In this document: one piece after another, positions 8,443-16,850 of the stretch
How positions within the stretch are numbered: position 1 is the first letter of the stretch
How the letters are laid out: every line of letters begins with the position of its first letter
Source: Oscillospiraceae bacterium
Lineage (GTDB): Bacteria > Bacillota > Clostridia > Oscillospirales > Ruminococcaceae
Reading direction: 5' to 3'
Assembly: GCA_015067185.1 (NCBI GenBank)
Contig: SVMZ01000004.1
Coordinates: 1-64,000 of the forward strand
Length of the DNA stretch: 64,000 bases
Position numbers and translations under genes: made by a program
The notes under the pieces: generated by a model
Databases searched by the model: none
What the model saw: the letters and a program-made list of their open reading frames with translations, nothing else
Told to the model about the DNA's origin: nothing

Positions 8443-9643
8443 AAAAAGTTATTCTTATCGTCTTGCCCCTTGCCCTTCCTATGATATTGACGGTATGCAG
8501 GGCTGGCTTGCCCAAATGGCACAAAAAGGTCTTCACCTCAGTTCTGACGGTTTTTTTGCCGGTTTTGCCATTTTTGAAAAAGGCACATCCAAAACAGTAA
8601 AATATCGTCTTTCTCCCGCAAGAAAAACCACTTCTTTCTGGACAAACAATAATGGCGATCCTGAGGACGAGGAAATTGAACTCAGCGAAACATACGGTTG
8701 GGAATATGTAGCCAAAAGAGGCGAATTTCACATCTACCGTTCCGAAGATCCGGATTCCCGGGAACTCAGCACCGATCCCGAAGTTTATGCCATTGCCCTG
8801 AAGGCAGCCTTTAAACGTCGCCTTGATGCCGCCATATCCTCTTTCCTGTGGACCATTATTTATCCTCTTATGGTCATCAAAGGAAACCTCCTTCTCACCA
8901 TGCTTAACATTGGCAGCTGGCTGTTTTTATTTGGATCCGCCCTGTTGCTCTGGTCTCTCATAAACTCCATTATCCATGCCGTCAGGCTGGGCGTGCTGCG
9001 CAAAAAACTGCTGACAGAACGCACCATTGACGGATTGACTCTCCCTACGCAAAGCCCCTTGAAATATAATCTGCTGCGTATCTCTTATCTTCTGCTGATC
9101 ATTGTATGGATTTTCCTCATTCTCAATACTTTTGGCATTGCGATCACCGAAGAAAATGAAATTCCCTTGGAAGATTTCTATGAAGATCCTCCTTTTGCCA
9201 CCATAGCCGATTTCTCTCCGGAGGGAAGCTATCAGCAGGACTACTTTATGGATATCTCTAATTCCGTACGTGTATGGTCAGATCCTCTTGCTCCCGTTAA
9301 TTATGATTGGGATGAACTTGCCACTGTCACGAATGCCAGCGGCAAAATCTCCGGCAGTCTTTATCTCGATTATCATGAAACCGCCTCACCTTTTCTCTCC
9401 AAACTCCTCGCTCGTGAATATCGTCTGTTTGACTTTGTTAAAAATAATTATAAGGAACCGGATGAACTTCCTCTGCCGGAACTGGGCATTGATTACAGTT
9501 ACGGCTATTACGACTCAATCCATATTCCCACAGTGGTTCTCCGCCATGGTAAAAAGGTGGTCCATGCAAGCTTCCACCAATATCATGATTCCGAAATGCC
9601 GATAGAAGCATGGGTAACCATTCTTGCAGACAGCATAAAATAA
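8435..9643 (+). CDS. DUF2812 domain membrane protein
   Basis: A 402-residue protein. The N-terminal 120 residues match the DUF2812 type ('YDIDGMQGWLAQMAQKGLHL', 'WEYVAKRGEFHIYRS'). Three hydrophobic helices follow at about 140-160, 165-190 and 225-245, then a C-terminal extracytoplasmic domain of about 150 residues ('EDFYEDPPFATIADFSPEG'). It overlaps padR and so should be under PadR control. Function is not established; PadR partners are often membrane proteins that respond to envelope-active compounds, which would be inference here. Confidence 0.75.
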   Translation: MSEKSYSYRLAPCPSYDIDGMQGWLAQMAQKGLHLSSDGFFAGFAIFEKGTSKTVKYRLSPARKTTSFWTNNNGDPEDEEIELSETYGWEYVAKRGEFHIYRSEDPDSRELSTDPEVYAIALKAAFKRRLDAAISSFLWTIIYPLMVIKGNLLLTMLNIGSWLFLFGSALLLWSLINSIIHAVRLGVLRKKLLTERTIDGLTLPTQSPLKYNLLRISYLLLIIVWIFLILNTFGIAITEENEIPLEDFYEDPPFATIADFSPEGSYQQDYFMDISNSVRVWSDPLAPVNYDWDELATVTNASGKISGSLYLDYHETASPFLSKLLAREYRLFDFVKNNYKEPDELPLPELGIDYSYGYYDSIHIPTVVLRHGKKVVHASFHQYHDSEMPIEAWVTILADSIK

Positions 9644-9689
9644 CACCTCTGTGCTTATTTGAAATTTTTTTCATTTTTCAAAAAAATGA

Positions 9690-9716
9690 TGTGACCGAAT
9701 CTTATTCTCATGCGTT
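9690..9716 (+). promoter_or_regulatory. Possible ECF-type autoregulated promoter
   Basis: TGTGACC at 9690-9696 and CGTTT starting at 9713 are 16 bases apart, like the AAC-N16-CGT layout of many ECF sigma promoters. It lies just before the sigma gene, as expected for autoregulation. No sigma-A promoter was seen there. Confidence 0.4.
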
Positions 9717-9739
9717 TATATAACAGGAGGGCAAAACCA

Positions 9740-10249
9740 GTGGGCATTTTTAAGACCCGTAAAAAAGACGTGGCCGCCACTTATGACTCCTATGCGGACA
9801 CCCTTTATCGTCTGGCTCTCTCTCATCTGCAAAATCCAGACGATGCACAGGATGCTGTACAGGATGTATTTATTAAATACACTTGCTCTGCTCCCGATTT
9901 CTTTGATAAAGAATACGAACAGGCCTGGCTCATCCGTGTGACCGTCAATCACTGCCTCGATCTGTTGAGACGCCGTAAACTCCGTACCCATCAATCTCTT
10001 GATGATCTCAACGATGTTGCCGATGATTGCGCCGAACCGAATCCTGCCGCCGGTGAGCTGATGGAAAAACTTGCAGCAATTCCGGAAACCAACCGTGCTG
10101 CTATGATCCTGCATTATCTGATGGACTACCCGGTGGAAAAAACCGCAAAAACACTCGGTCTCTCTGTTTCGGCCACCAAGATGCGTCTATCCCGCGGAAG
10201 AGAGGCTTTGAAAAAAATGATTGGAGAGGAGGAAAACCATGTTCAGTAA
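9740..10249 (+). CDS. ECF-type RNA polymerase sigma factor
   Basis: A 169-residue sigma-70 family protein of the extracytoplasmic function class. Region 2 is seen in 'YDSYADTLYRLALSHLQNPD', then 'DAVQDVFIKYTC' and 'AWLIRVTVNHCLDLLRRRKL'; region 4 has 'LHYLMDYPVEKTAKTLGLS' and 'SATKMRLSRGREALKK'. The GTG at 9740 is used because AGGAGG sits 9 bases upstream (9725-9730); the ATG at 9710 overlaps the candidate promoter. It overlaps the next gene by 11 bases, the usual coupling of an ECF factor to its anti-sigma factor. Confidence 0.9.
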   Translation: MGIFKTRKKDVAATYDSYADTLYRLALSHLQNPDDAQDAVQDVFIKYTCSAPDFFDKEYEQAWLIRVTVNHCLDLLRRRKLRTHQSLDDLNDVADDCAEPNPAAGELMEKLAAIPETNRAAMILHYLMDYPVEKTAKTLGLSVSATKMRLSRGREALKKMIGEEENHVQ

Positions 10250-10811
10250 AACAGAAATCACAGCTTACCAAAATATAACTGCTCCGGCAGCGCTCCGTGA
10301 AAAAATTTTGGCCGCCGCGCAAAAAGAAGAAACCACCCACACCGTCTCACGCCGGAAAAACATCCGCACCTTCTCCGCTCTTGCAGCCTGTCTTTTACTC
10401 ACAATTTCCCTTGCAAGCTATGCTGCACTGGGGCTCGGCGCCCCCGGAATCAAAGTAGATAATAAGCGCTTGTCCGCCTCAGGGATGCCCCTTCCTTCGG
10501 AAAACAGTGTTGCGGTTGCCTCCGCCCGCTCTCTCTCCACCACCGTTATTCCTCTTAAAATTGATACTTCGGGAGTTTCCGACATCATTGTTACCGATGG
10601 AGAAGTACACCTCTTTGACCCGGACAGCGGAGAACTCCTTGCATCCGGACAAAATATAACCGCTATGGGCGAAATTCTTCTCACCTGGGAGCTTTCATTA
10701 ACAGATCCCACCGCATCGCCCCTTCTCACCTTTACCGAAAAAGGAAAAACCTACACCATTACACTTGCGTTTGACGCTGACGAAGGAATTTGGAATATCT
10801 TTCGCAGTTAA
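10239..10811 (+). CDS. Putative anti-sigma factor, single membrane helix
   Basis: A 190-residue protein with a short cytoplasmic N terminus containing 'TAPAALREKILAAAQ', one transmembrane helix at about residues 40-65 ('ALAACLLLTISLASYAALG'), and an extracytoplasmic domain of about 125 residues. The topology, size and overlap with the ECF sigma gene make it the likely membrane anti-sigma factor. No zinc-binding HxxxCxxC motif is visible, so it is not of the classic ZAS type. The extracytoplasmic domain was not recognised. Confidence 0.65.
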   Translation: MFSKTEITAYQNITAPAALREKILAAAQKEETTHTVSRRKNIRTFSALAACLLLTISLASYAALGLGAPGIKVDNKRLSASGMPLPSENSVAVASARSLSTTVIPLKIDTSGVSDIIVTDGEVHLFDPDSGELLASGQNITAMGEILLTWELSLTDPTASPLLTFTEKGKTYTITLAFDADEGIWNIFRS

Positions 10812-10847
10812 AATAAAAAATTAAAACTAAAATTAAAGGAGTCCACT

Positions 10848-11474
10848 ATGAAAAAGTTACTTGCTATCCTTCTCGCACTCACCATCGCATTCTCTTTTGC
10901 AGCTTGCACCAATACCGAAGAAGAATCCTCTGTTCCCGAATCCTCCGAATCCCAAATCGAATCCGAATCTTCCGAAGAAGAGAGTGAAAGTGTCGAAGAA
11001 TCCGAGGAAGAATCTGCAGAAGAATCCTCCGAAGAAGAATCCACATCCGAAGATGCTCCCGCTGCAGAAGGCGATACCCTCGGTGACACCCTTTGCAACG
11101 ATTTTGAGACCCGTGTCAAGGCAGATGCTTCCCTTACCGCTCAGGCTATTGCCGATGCTCTTCTGACCAACCCTGCCATTAAATTCAACGGCGCTTCCAT
11201 GCCTGTTGAGCCCGGTGTTCTCATGGGCTTTGGCGAGACCGAAATCACCGGTTTCAGTGAAGGCGTCATGTTCTCCCCGATGATCGGAAGCATCCCCTTT
11301 GTAGGATATATCTTTATTCTTGAAGACGGCACCGATGTTACTGCTTTCAAGGACACTCTTACCGAAAACTGTGATCCCCGCTGGAATATCTGCACCGAAG
11401 CTGAGCAGACTGTCTGCGCCAGCGTTGACAACACCGTATTCTTTGTTATGTGCCCCACCTCTATCGAGGAGTAA
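10848..11474 (+). CDS. Lipoprotein with acidic Ser/Glu stalk
   Basis: A 208-residue lipoprotein. The signal peptide ends in the lipobox 'SFAAC' (Cys at about 21). About 45 residues of almost only Ser and Glu follow, then a domain of about 130 residues beginning 'GDTLGDTLCNDFETRVKADA', which resembles small DUF4358-like lipoproteins of Clostridia; that assignment is tentative. It lies between the ECF module and the MBOAT/DHHW genes, and neighbouring acetylation clusters in Clostridia often carry such a protein. It may belong to either unit. Confidence 0.7.
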   Translation: MKKLLAILLALTIAFSFAACTNTEEESSVPESSESQIESESSEEESESVEESEEESAEESSEEESTSEDAPAAEGDTLGDTLCNDFETRVKADASLTAQAIADALLTNPAIKFNGASMPVEPGVLMGFGETEITGFSEGVMFSPMIGSIPFVGYIFILEDGTDVTAFKDTLTENCDPRWNICTEAEQTVCASVDNTVFFVMCPTSIEE

Positions 11475-11527
11475 TTTTTATTCACCACACGCTATCTGAC
11501 GGATTTTGACAGAGGAGGGATGTCAGC

Positions 11528-12928
11528 TTGCTGTTTTCAGGAATACCGTTTCTGTTCTATTTTCTCACTAGCGTCCTTATCGTGTATTTTATAGTACCCA
11601 AATGTCTTAAAAATACCGTTCTGCTGCTTGCAAGCCTTATTTTCTATGCCTGGGGAGAACCTAAGTTTGTTATCATCATGCTTATCTCTCTCCTTCTCGG
11701 ATATATTATCGGTTTGCTGATTGAAAAATACCACGGCCGTACAGCCTCAAAATGGTTGCTTTCCCTCTCCGTTCTTATCAGCATTGGCCTTCTCGGTTAT
11801 TTTAAATATGCCGACTTTATGATTGCAAACTTCAATGCTGTAACCGGTCTTTCTGTTCCTTTGCTGCGCGTCGCACTGCCCATTGGTATCAGTTTCTATA
11901 CCTTCCAGCTGCTCAGCTATACCATTGATGTATACCGCGGCTCTGTGGCAGCACAGAAAAATCCGATCTCCCTTGCCACCTATATCGCACTGTTCCCTCA
12001 GCTTATTGCCGGTCCTATCGTCAGATATTCCGATATAGCCACCCAGCTGAATCACCGCACACATAGTTTTGACCAAGCCGCATTAGGTATCCGCCGTTTT
12101 ATTTTTGGTCTTGCCAAAAAAGTTCTGCTGGCCAATGCACTTGGCGAACTGTGCGATATCTTCCGTGCCTCGGGAGACAAATCCGTTCTTTTCTATTGGC
12201 TGTACGCCATCTCCTTCTGTCTCCATGTTTACTTTGACTTCTCCGGCTACAGCGATATGGCTATCGGTCTGGGAAAACTTTTCGGATTTGATTTTATTGA
12301 AAACTTCAATTATCCGTATATTTCCAAAAGCATTACCGAATTCTGGCGCCGTTGGCATATTTCCCTCGGTTCCTGGTTCCGTGACTATGTATATATTCCC
12401 ATGGGCGGCAACCGGGTTCCCAAATACCGTTGGTTCTTCAACATCCTTACCGTTTGGATGCTGACCGGCCTTTGGCACGGTGCCTCCTGGAACTTTGTTA
12501 TCTGGGGCCTTTATTTTGCCGTGTTCCTACTTCTGGAAAAACTGTTCCTTGCACCGCTTCTTGAAAAAATCGGTGCCTTCCGACATGTCTATGTCCTTTT
12601 CTTTGTCGCTATCAGCTTTGTTATTTTTAATGCTGTTGACATGGCACAAGCTTTTGCCGATATTGGCGGTATGTTCGGTGCAGGCGGTATTCCCTTCAGT
12701 TCTTCCGAACTGCTCTATTATCTCCGCAACTATGGTGTTACGCTTCTCCTTGCCGTCATCGGCAGTACACCGCTTCCGCAAAAACTGGTTCGCATCGTCC
12801 GCACAAAAAAATGGGGCTCTGCTGTTCTCTCCGTAGCAGAACCGCTCGTTCTTGCCGGTTTGCTGATCGTAATTACAGCCTATCTGGTGGACGGCTCCTT
12901 TAACCCGTTCCTCTATTTCCGCTTCTAA
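11528..12928 (+). CDS. MBOAT-family O-acyltransferase (AlgI-like)
   Basis: A 466-residue polytopic protein of the membrane-bound O-acyltransferase family, related to AlgI and DltB. Signature segments are 'PIGISFYTFQLLSYTIDVYRG', cut here to its core 'SFYTFQLLSYTIDVYRG', then 'DFSGYSDMAIGLGKLFGF', 'SITEFWRRWHISLGSWFRDY' and the catalytic His in 'LTGLWHGASWNF' near residue 316. The TTG at 11528 is preferred because AGGAGG lies 9 bases upstream; the ATG at 11520 is out of frame and too close. It hands acyl groups across the membrane to an extracytoplasmic acceptor; the DHHW protein downstream is the likely partner. Confidence 0.9.
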   Translation: MLFSGIPFLFYFLTSVLIVYFIVPKCLKNTVLLLASLIFYAWGEPKFVIIMLISLLLGYIIGLLIEKYHGRTASKWLLSLSVLISIGLLGYFKYADFMIANFNAVTGLSVPLLRVALPIGISFYTFQLLSYTIDVYRGSVAAQKNPISLATYIALFPQLIAGPIVRYSDIATQLNHRTHSFDQAALGIRRFIFGLAKKVLLANALGELCDIFRASGDKSVLFYWLYAISFCLHVYFDFSGYSDMAIGLGKLFGFDFIENFNYPYISKSITEFWRRWHISLGSWFRDYVYIPMGGNRVPKYRWFFNILTVWMLTGLWHGASWNFVIWGLYFAVFLLLEKLFLAPLLEKIGAFRHVYVLFFVAISFVIFNAVDMAQAFADIGGMFGAGGIPFSSSELLYYLRNYGVTLLLAVIGSTPLPQKLVRIVRTKKWGSAVLSVAEPLVLAGLLIVITAYLVDGSFNPFLYFRF

Positions 12929-12941
12929 GGAGGTTGCATCG

Positions 12942-14048
12942 ATGAGAGAAAAAACCAAAAATATCATAGTAGTCATCCTCCTTGCAGCGGTGCTGCTGAC
13001 CTTCTCCCTTTGGTGCTGGCTTCGTGAAACCGATGATTTTTCTGACAGCGAACGAAGAGTTCTGGCCTCCTTCCCCGAACTCTCTGTGGAAACACTGCTT
13101 TCCGGCGATTTCATGGCCAAATTTGAAGACTATTCTCTGGATCAGTTTCCCCTGCGCGACAAAATGCGTCAACTGAAAGCTGTAACCGAGTTTAATCTCT
13201 TTCTCCGTCGTGATAACAACGATATCTTTTTGGCAGACGGACACGTTTCCAAACTGGAATATCCCATGAGCGAAGCTATGCTTGACAATGCAGCGGCTAA
13301 ATTTCAATATCTTTACGATACCTACATGGCAGGGAAGGATATGGATATCTATCTCTCCATTGTTCCGGACAAAAACGCCTTTCTCGCCAAGTCCAACGGA
13401 TATCTTTCCCTCGACTATGACAAGTTTATCGAAACATTCCGCAGCAAAGTCGACTACATGGAGTATATTGATATCACCGATCTGCTTTCTGCAGACGATT
13501 ACTACTACACCGATTCCCACTGGCGTCAGGAAAATTTACTGGATATTGCACAGCGTATCGCTGGTCAAATGGGTGTCACCTTATCTGCAGAGTATACCGA
13601 GAATATCCTGGATATCCCTTTCTACGGTGTTTATTGTGGACAGTCCGCCCTCAACCTTAAACCCGATACCATCAAGTATCTGACCAATGATATCCTTGAC
13701 AACTGCATTGTAACCAGCTATGACACCGGAAAGCCGGTTGAAAAATCGGTATACAACATGGAGAAAGCCGCCGGAAAAGACACCTATGAGTTATTTATGT
13801 CCGGCACGGATGCTCTTCTTGTTGCTGAAAATCCCGCTGCCGAAACCGACCGTGAACTGATTATTTTCCGCGATTCTTTCGGAAGCAGCCTTGCACCACT
13901 GCTTATGGAGGGTTATGCCAAGGTAACTCTGGTAGATATCCGCTATGTCCACAGTGCTATGCTCGGCAATCTGATCGAATTCGAAAACCAGGATGTACTG
14001 TTCCTTTACAGCACAACACTGCTCAACAACAGTTTGGCATTCAAATAA
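12942..14048 (+). CDS. DHHW-family (AlgJ/AlgX-like) surface protein
   Basis: A 368-residue protein with one N-terminal membrane helix (residues 8-26) and an SGNH-like extracytoplasmic domain of the DHHW family. The Asp-His pair is in 'YYTDSHWRQENL' near residue 190 and the Ser block in 'IFRDSFGSSLAPLL' near 310; the order of blocks is permuted as in AlgJ. It starts 13 bases after the MBOAT gene with AAGGAGG upstream. The MBOAT/DHHW pair most likely O-acetylates a secreted or wall polysaccharide; the acceptor is unknown. Confidence 0.85.
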   Translation: MREKTKNIIVVILLAAVLLTFSLWCWLRETDDFSDSERRVLASFPELSVETLLSGDFMAKFEDYSLDQFPLRDKMRQLKAVTEFNLFLRRDNNDIFLADGHVSKLEYPMSEAMLDNAAAKFQYLYDTYMAGKDMDIYLSIVPDKNAFLAKSNGYLSLDYDKFIETFRSKVDYMEYIDITDLLSADDYYYTDSHWRQENLLDIAQRIAGQMGVTLSAEYTENILDIPFYGVYCGQSALNLKPDTIKYLTNDILDNCIVTSYDTGKPVEKSVYNMEKAAGKDTYELFMSGTDALLVAENPAAETDRELIIFRDSFGSSLAPLLMEGYAKVTLVDIRYVHSAMLGNLIEFENQDVLFLYSTTLLNNSLAFK

Positions 14049-14090
14049 GCAACATCAATTGCAATTCCCGCTCTAACGGCTCATATACCA

Positions 14091-14137
14091 ACCAGGACAC
14101 CGGTTTCTCTTATGAGATCGGTGTCCTGGTTATTTTT
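14091..14137 (+). terminator. Terminator after the MBOAT/DHHW operon
   Basis: Perfect 12-bp stem ACCAGGACACCG (14091-14102) with CGGTGTCCTGGT (14119-14130), then TATTTTTG. Confidence 0.9.
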
Positions 14138-14178
14138 GAAATTTGCCCTGAAAACAAAAATATTTTTTCTAAAAATAC

Positions 14179-14207
14179 TTGACAATCCATTTATGATGTA
14201 GTATAAT
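14179..14207 (+). promoter_or_regulatory. tRNA-Ala promoter
   Basis: Full-consensus TTGACA (14179-14184), 17-base spacer, TATAAT (14202-14207), 41 bases before the tRNA. Confidence 0.85.
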
Positions 14208-14247
14208 AATCAAGCAGTTGTGAAATCGTATGATTTCCTTGCCATGT

Positions 14248-14323
<76 letters not shown>

Positions 14324-14361
14324 AAAACCTTGATTTTCTTGGAAAATCAAGGTTTTTTTTA
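14324..14361 (+). terminator. tRNA-Ala terminator
   Basis: AAAAACCTTGATTTTC pairs with GAAAATCAAGGTTTTT, directly after the CCA end, followed by T-rich sequence. Confidence 0.9.
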
Positions 14362-14410
14362 TAACAAATTATCCCTTTTCATTCCATAACAGAAAGAAGA
14401 GACAATTCTT

Positions 14411-15232
14411 ATGGTTAAGCTCCTGCGCACTGTTTTAAATCTGGGTTTAAAAGCACCTGTTAAAGTCCTGCATATCACAGACACCCATATTACTGAATCG
14501 GACCGGGAAGATGACGTACGCATACAGGAATTGATCGAAATGCGGCGAATGACGTTTATCGAAGAAGGCGGTTACGCACCGCGCAAACCGCAGGAATATT
14601 TGGAAGAAGCTCTTGAACTGGCCGAAAAAGAGAATGCACTTCCTGTTTTGACAGGAGATATCCAGGACCTGAACACATCTGGAAACCGAAAAATTCTTCA
14701 AAAAATCCTGAGCGCCAGAGATTTTCTCTACACTCCCGGCACTCACGAATTTCAGCGGAGCAGCTGCACCCCCTACTGTTGTCCTTTGGAGGAGCCTCTC
14801 GGATATTATGCCAATACCCGAAACCAGCTGATAAAAGAATTCTCTCCCTGGGCCAAGTGGGATTTTGACAACTGTATCCTCAACGGCCTTAACCTCATTA
14901 CCGTTGATAATTCTCAGGATTACTTCCCTGAGATCACTTTCCAAAGATTAAAGCAAGAAGTCGAAAAAGGATTGCCTATCCTGTTGTTTATGCATGTCCC
15001 CGTTACCTGTCCTGCCTTGCTGCGAGGCCCCTATGCGGAATCCAGCCTGACGGAAGAACAATTTCAAATCAGTATGGAGACGTTGGAATACATCCGCACC
15101 AACCCGCTGATCAAGGCCTCCTTCGCCGGACATCTGCACTGTGAAAAAGAAGAGGTACTGCCTTCCGGCCACAAAATCCATGTCACACCCGGAACCTATG
15201 CCGGTATCTGCCGAATGATTGAGATCCGATAA
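14411..15232 (+). CDS. Calcineurin-like metallophosphoesterase
   Basis: A 273-residue protein with the metallophosphoesterase motif set: 'LHITDTHI' near 20, 'LTGDIQDL' near 80, 'GTHEF' near 113 (in place of the usual GNHE), 'LFMHVP' near 197 and 'AGHLHCEKE' near 240. All metal ligands except the Asn of GNHE are present; Thr replaces that Asn. The protein is probably cytoplasmic, with no signal peptide. The substrate is unknown. The ribosome site before the ATG (GAAGAGA) is weak. It stands at the left end of the carbohydrate region. Confidence 0.82.
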   Translation: MVKLLRTVLNLGLKAPVKVLHITDTHITESDREDDVRIQELIEMRRMTFIEEGGYAPRKPQEYLEEALELAEKENALPVLTGDIQDLNTSGNRKILQKILSARDFLYTPGTHEFQRSSCTPYCCPLEEPLGYYANTRNQLIKEFSPWAKWDFDNCILNGLNLITVDNSQDYFPEITFQRLKQEVEKGLPILLFMHVPVTCPALLRGPYAESSLTEEQFQISMETLEYIRTNPLIKASFAGHLHCEKEEVLPSGHKIHVTPGTYAGICRMIEIR

Positions 15233-15469
15233 TTTTTCACCCTTCTTATAAAAAGAAACTACTCTTGCAGAATTAGACAGAAACAGCACAATTCAACTTT
15301 CTTTCACACCCAACCCTCTTTGGGCACGCCATGGCAGTCAAGCGGTACAGAGTTTGCCCTCTTGCTCTCCACTAAAACTATATTTTCTCATTTCTATTTA
15401 CACATCTGATTTCAGGCTAAAACATCATGGTTCTCATTACGTTCAGTCAAAGTATTTCATAACTACACT

Positions 15470-16768
15470 ATGACAACACGTTCACTGTGCGGACAATGGG
15501 ATTTCTGCACCGATGTCTGCGGTACCCCTAAACATTATAACACCCAACTGCCTGTTCCCGGCAACTGGAAAGATTATTCTGCATTTCAGGAATATAACGG
15601 TTCTGCATGGTATCGCCGTACTTTCACTATTTCCCCGGAAGAATTGAAAAGGCACCTCTCCATACGGTTTGGCGGTATTTTTCGTCATGCGGAAATATGG
15701 CTTAACGGAAACTTCATCGAGGAACATGAAGGATACCAAGCACCGTTCCATGTCGATATCTCCGGACAAGTTTTTTGCGGAGAAAACACATTAGAAGTCC
15801 GTGTAGATAACCAGCCCCCCGTCGATGGTATTTCCAATACGGATCTTTTTACTATTTTACCGATATCGCTTGCAGGAATTTACGATCCGGTATCTCTGGA
15901 AATTTCGGAAAATATAAGAATTTCCAGAATTTATGCACCTGTTGATTTAAAAAACAATACCCTCCACATTATTCTGGACGCATACCGCTGGACTGTAACG
16001 ATGCCCTCTCCCGAAAAAGAAAGCGAATATTTGTTGACTGCCACATTCCGCTATGATGGCGGTGAAATCTGCAACAGCTGGCCTCTGTTTGTTTTCCCGG
16101 CCGTTGTAATTGACACTGCTAAAGAAATTTATCTGCATTATCTTTCCCGGCATCTTTTTGAAGACAGCACTGTCCCTGTAAGGCATTTTACCATTCCTCA
16201 GCCCATCGGAGAAAATCAGCTTATTGTAACGGAATTCGTCTATGGCGGTATGCTGGATGCCGTTGAAAACGGAGCCTCCCTACTTCTTCTGGCCGGAGAA
16301 AAAACTTTTCAAAATACCGTTACTGCCAACAGCTTCAAATCCCCTTGGTGGGAGATTGCTTCTATTTGGTATCTGAACCATACAAATAACAGACAGGTTT
16401 GCGGCATTGCCGAAAACCACCCTGCTCTTGATACACTTCCCTATTATGGCAGTTGGAAGTTAGATTTGTTTGACTGTATAGAACAGGCTCCTGCCATTAA
16501 CCTGGATGCATTGGGCCTTTGTGTTGATCCCATCCTTTATGGAATTGACCTTGAACTGAACCGTTACGGATATCTGTTTGAATTCAGGCTTGGGAAAGGC
16601 CGTATCCTGGTATCTACTCTTAATCATTCAAGAAGTGATATACATGCTTCTTCTGTTATATATCGAATAAAAACACTAATCAATTATGCCATGTCTGATC
16701 GTTTTTCTCCCTCGTCCACACTCTCTCGCAAACAGTTGGCGGACGCTCTTCAACACGATATGTACTAA
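15470..16768 (+). CDS. GH2-like sugar-binding protein without catalytic barrel
   Basis: A 432-residue protein. Residues 1-130 look like the N-terminal galactose-binding domain of glycoside hydrolase family 2: 'GQWDF', 'LPVPGNWKDY', 'WYRRTF', 'LNGNFIEEHEGYQAPF'. A middle segment of about 220 residues and the end 'YGYLFEFRLGKGRILVSTLN' resemble the post-catalytic C-terminal region of some large GH2 enzymes. The immunoglobulin-like plus TIM-barrel section with the acid/base NE pair is absent, so it may be non-catalytic or a deletion derivative of a longer enzyme. No clear ribosome binding site precedes the ATG, which supports a decayed state, but the reading frame is intact. Confidence 0.6.
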   Translation: MTTRSLCGQWDFCTDVCGTPKHYNTQLPVPGNWKDYSAFQEYNGSAWYRRTFTISPEELKRHLSIRFGGIFRHAEIWLNGNFIEEHEGYQAPFHVDISGQVFCGENTLEVRVDNQPPVDGISNTDLFTILPISLAGIYDPVSLEISENIRISRIYAPVDLKNNTLHIILDAYRWTVTMPSPEKESEYLLTATFRYDGGEICNSWPLFVFPAVVIDTAKEIYLHYLSRHLFEDSTVPVRHFTIPQPIGENQLIVTEFVYGGMLDAVENGASLLLLAGEKTFQNTVTANSFKSPWWEIASIWYLNHTNNRQVCGIAENHPALDTLPYYGSWKLDLFDCIEQAPAINLDALGLCVDPILYGIDLELNRYGYLFEFRLGKGRILVSTLNHSRSDIHASSVIYRIKTLINYAMSDRFSPSSTLSRKQLADALQHDMY

Positions 16769-16805
16769 ACTTCTTTCTCCCGTATTTTTTATTCTTTTCA
16801 TAAAC

Positions 16806-16850
16806 AAACCCACACGTCATAATAAGAATGGCGTGTGGGTTTATTTTACT
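16806..16850. terminator. Bidirectional terminator between convergent glycan genes
   Basis: AAACCCACACG (16806-16816) pairs with CGTGTGGGTTT (16832-16842), with A- and T-rich flanks that suit both strands. Confidence 0.8.
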
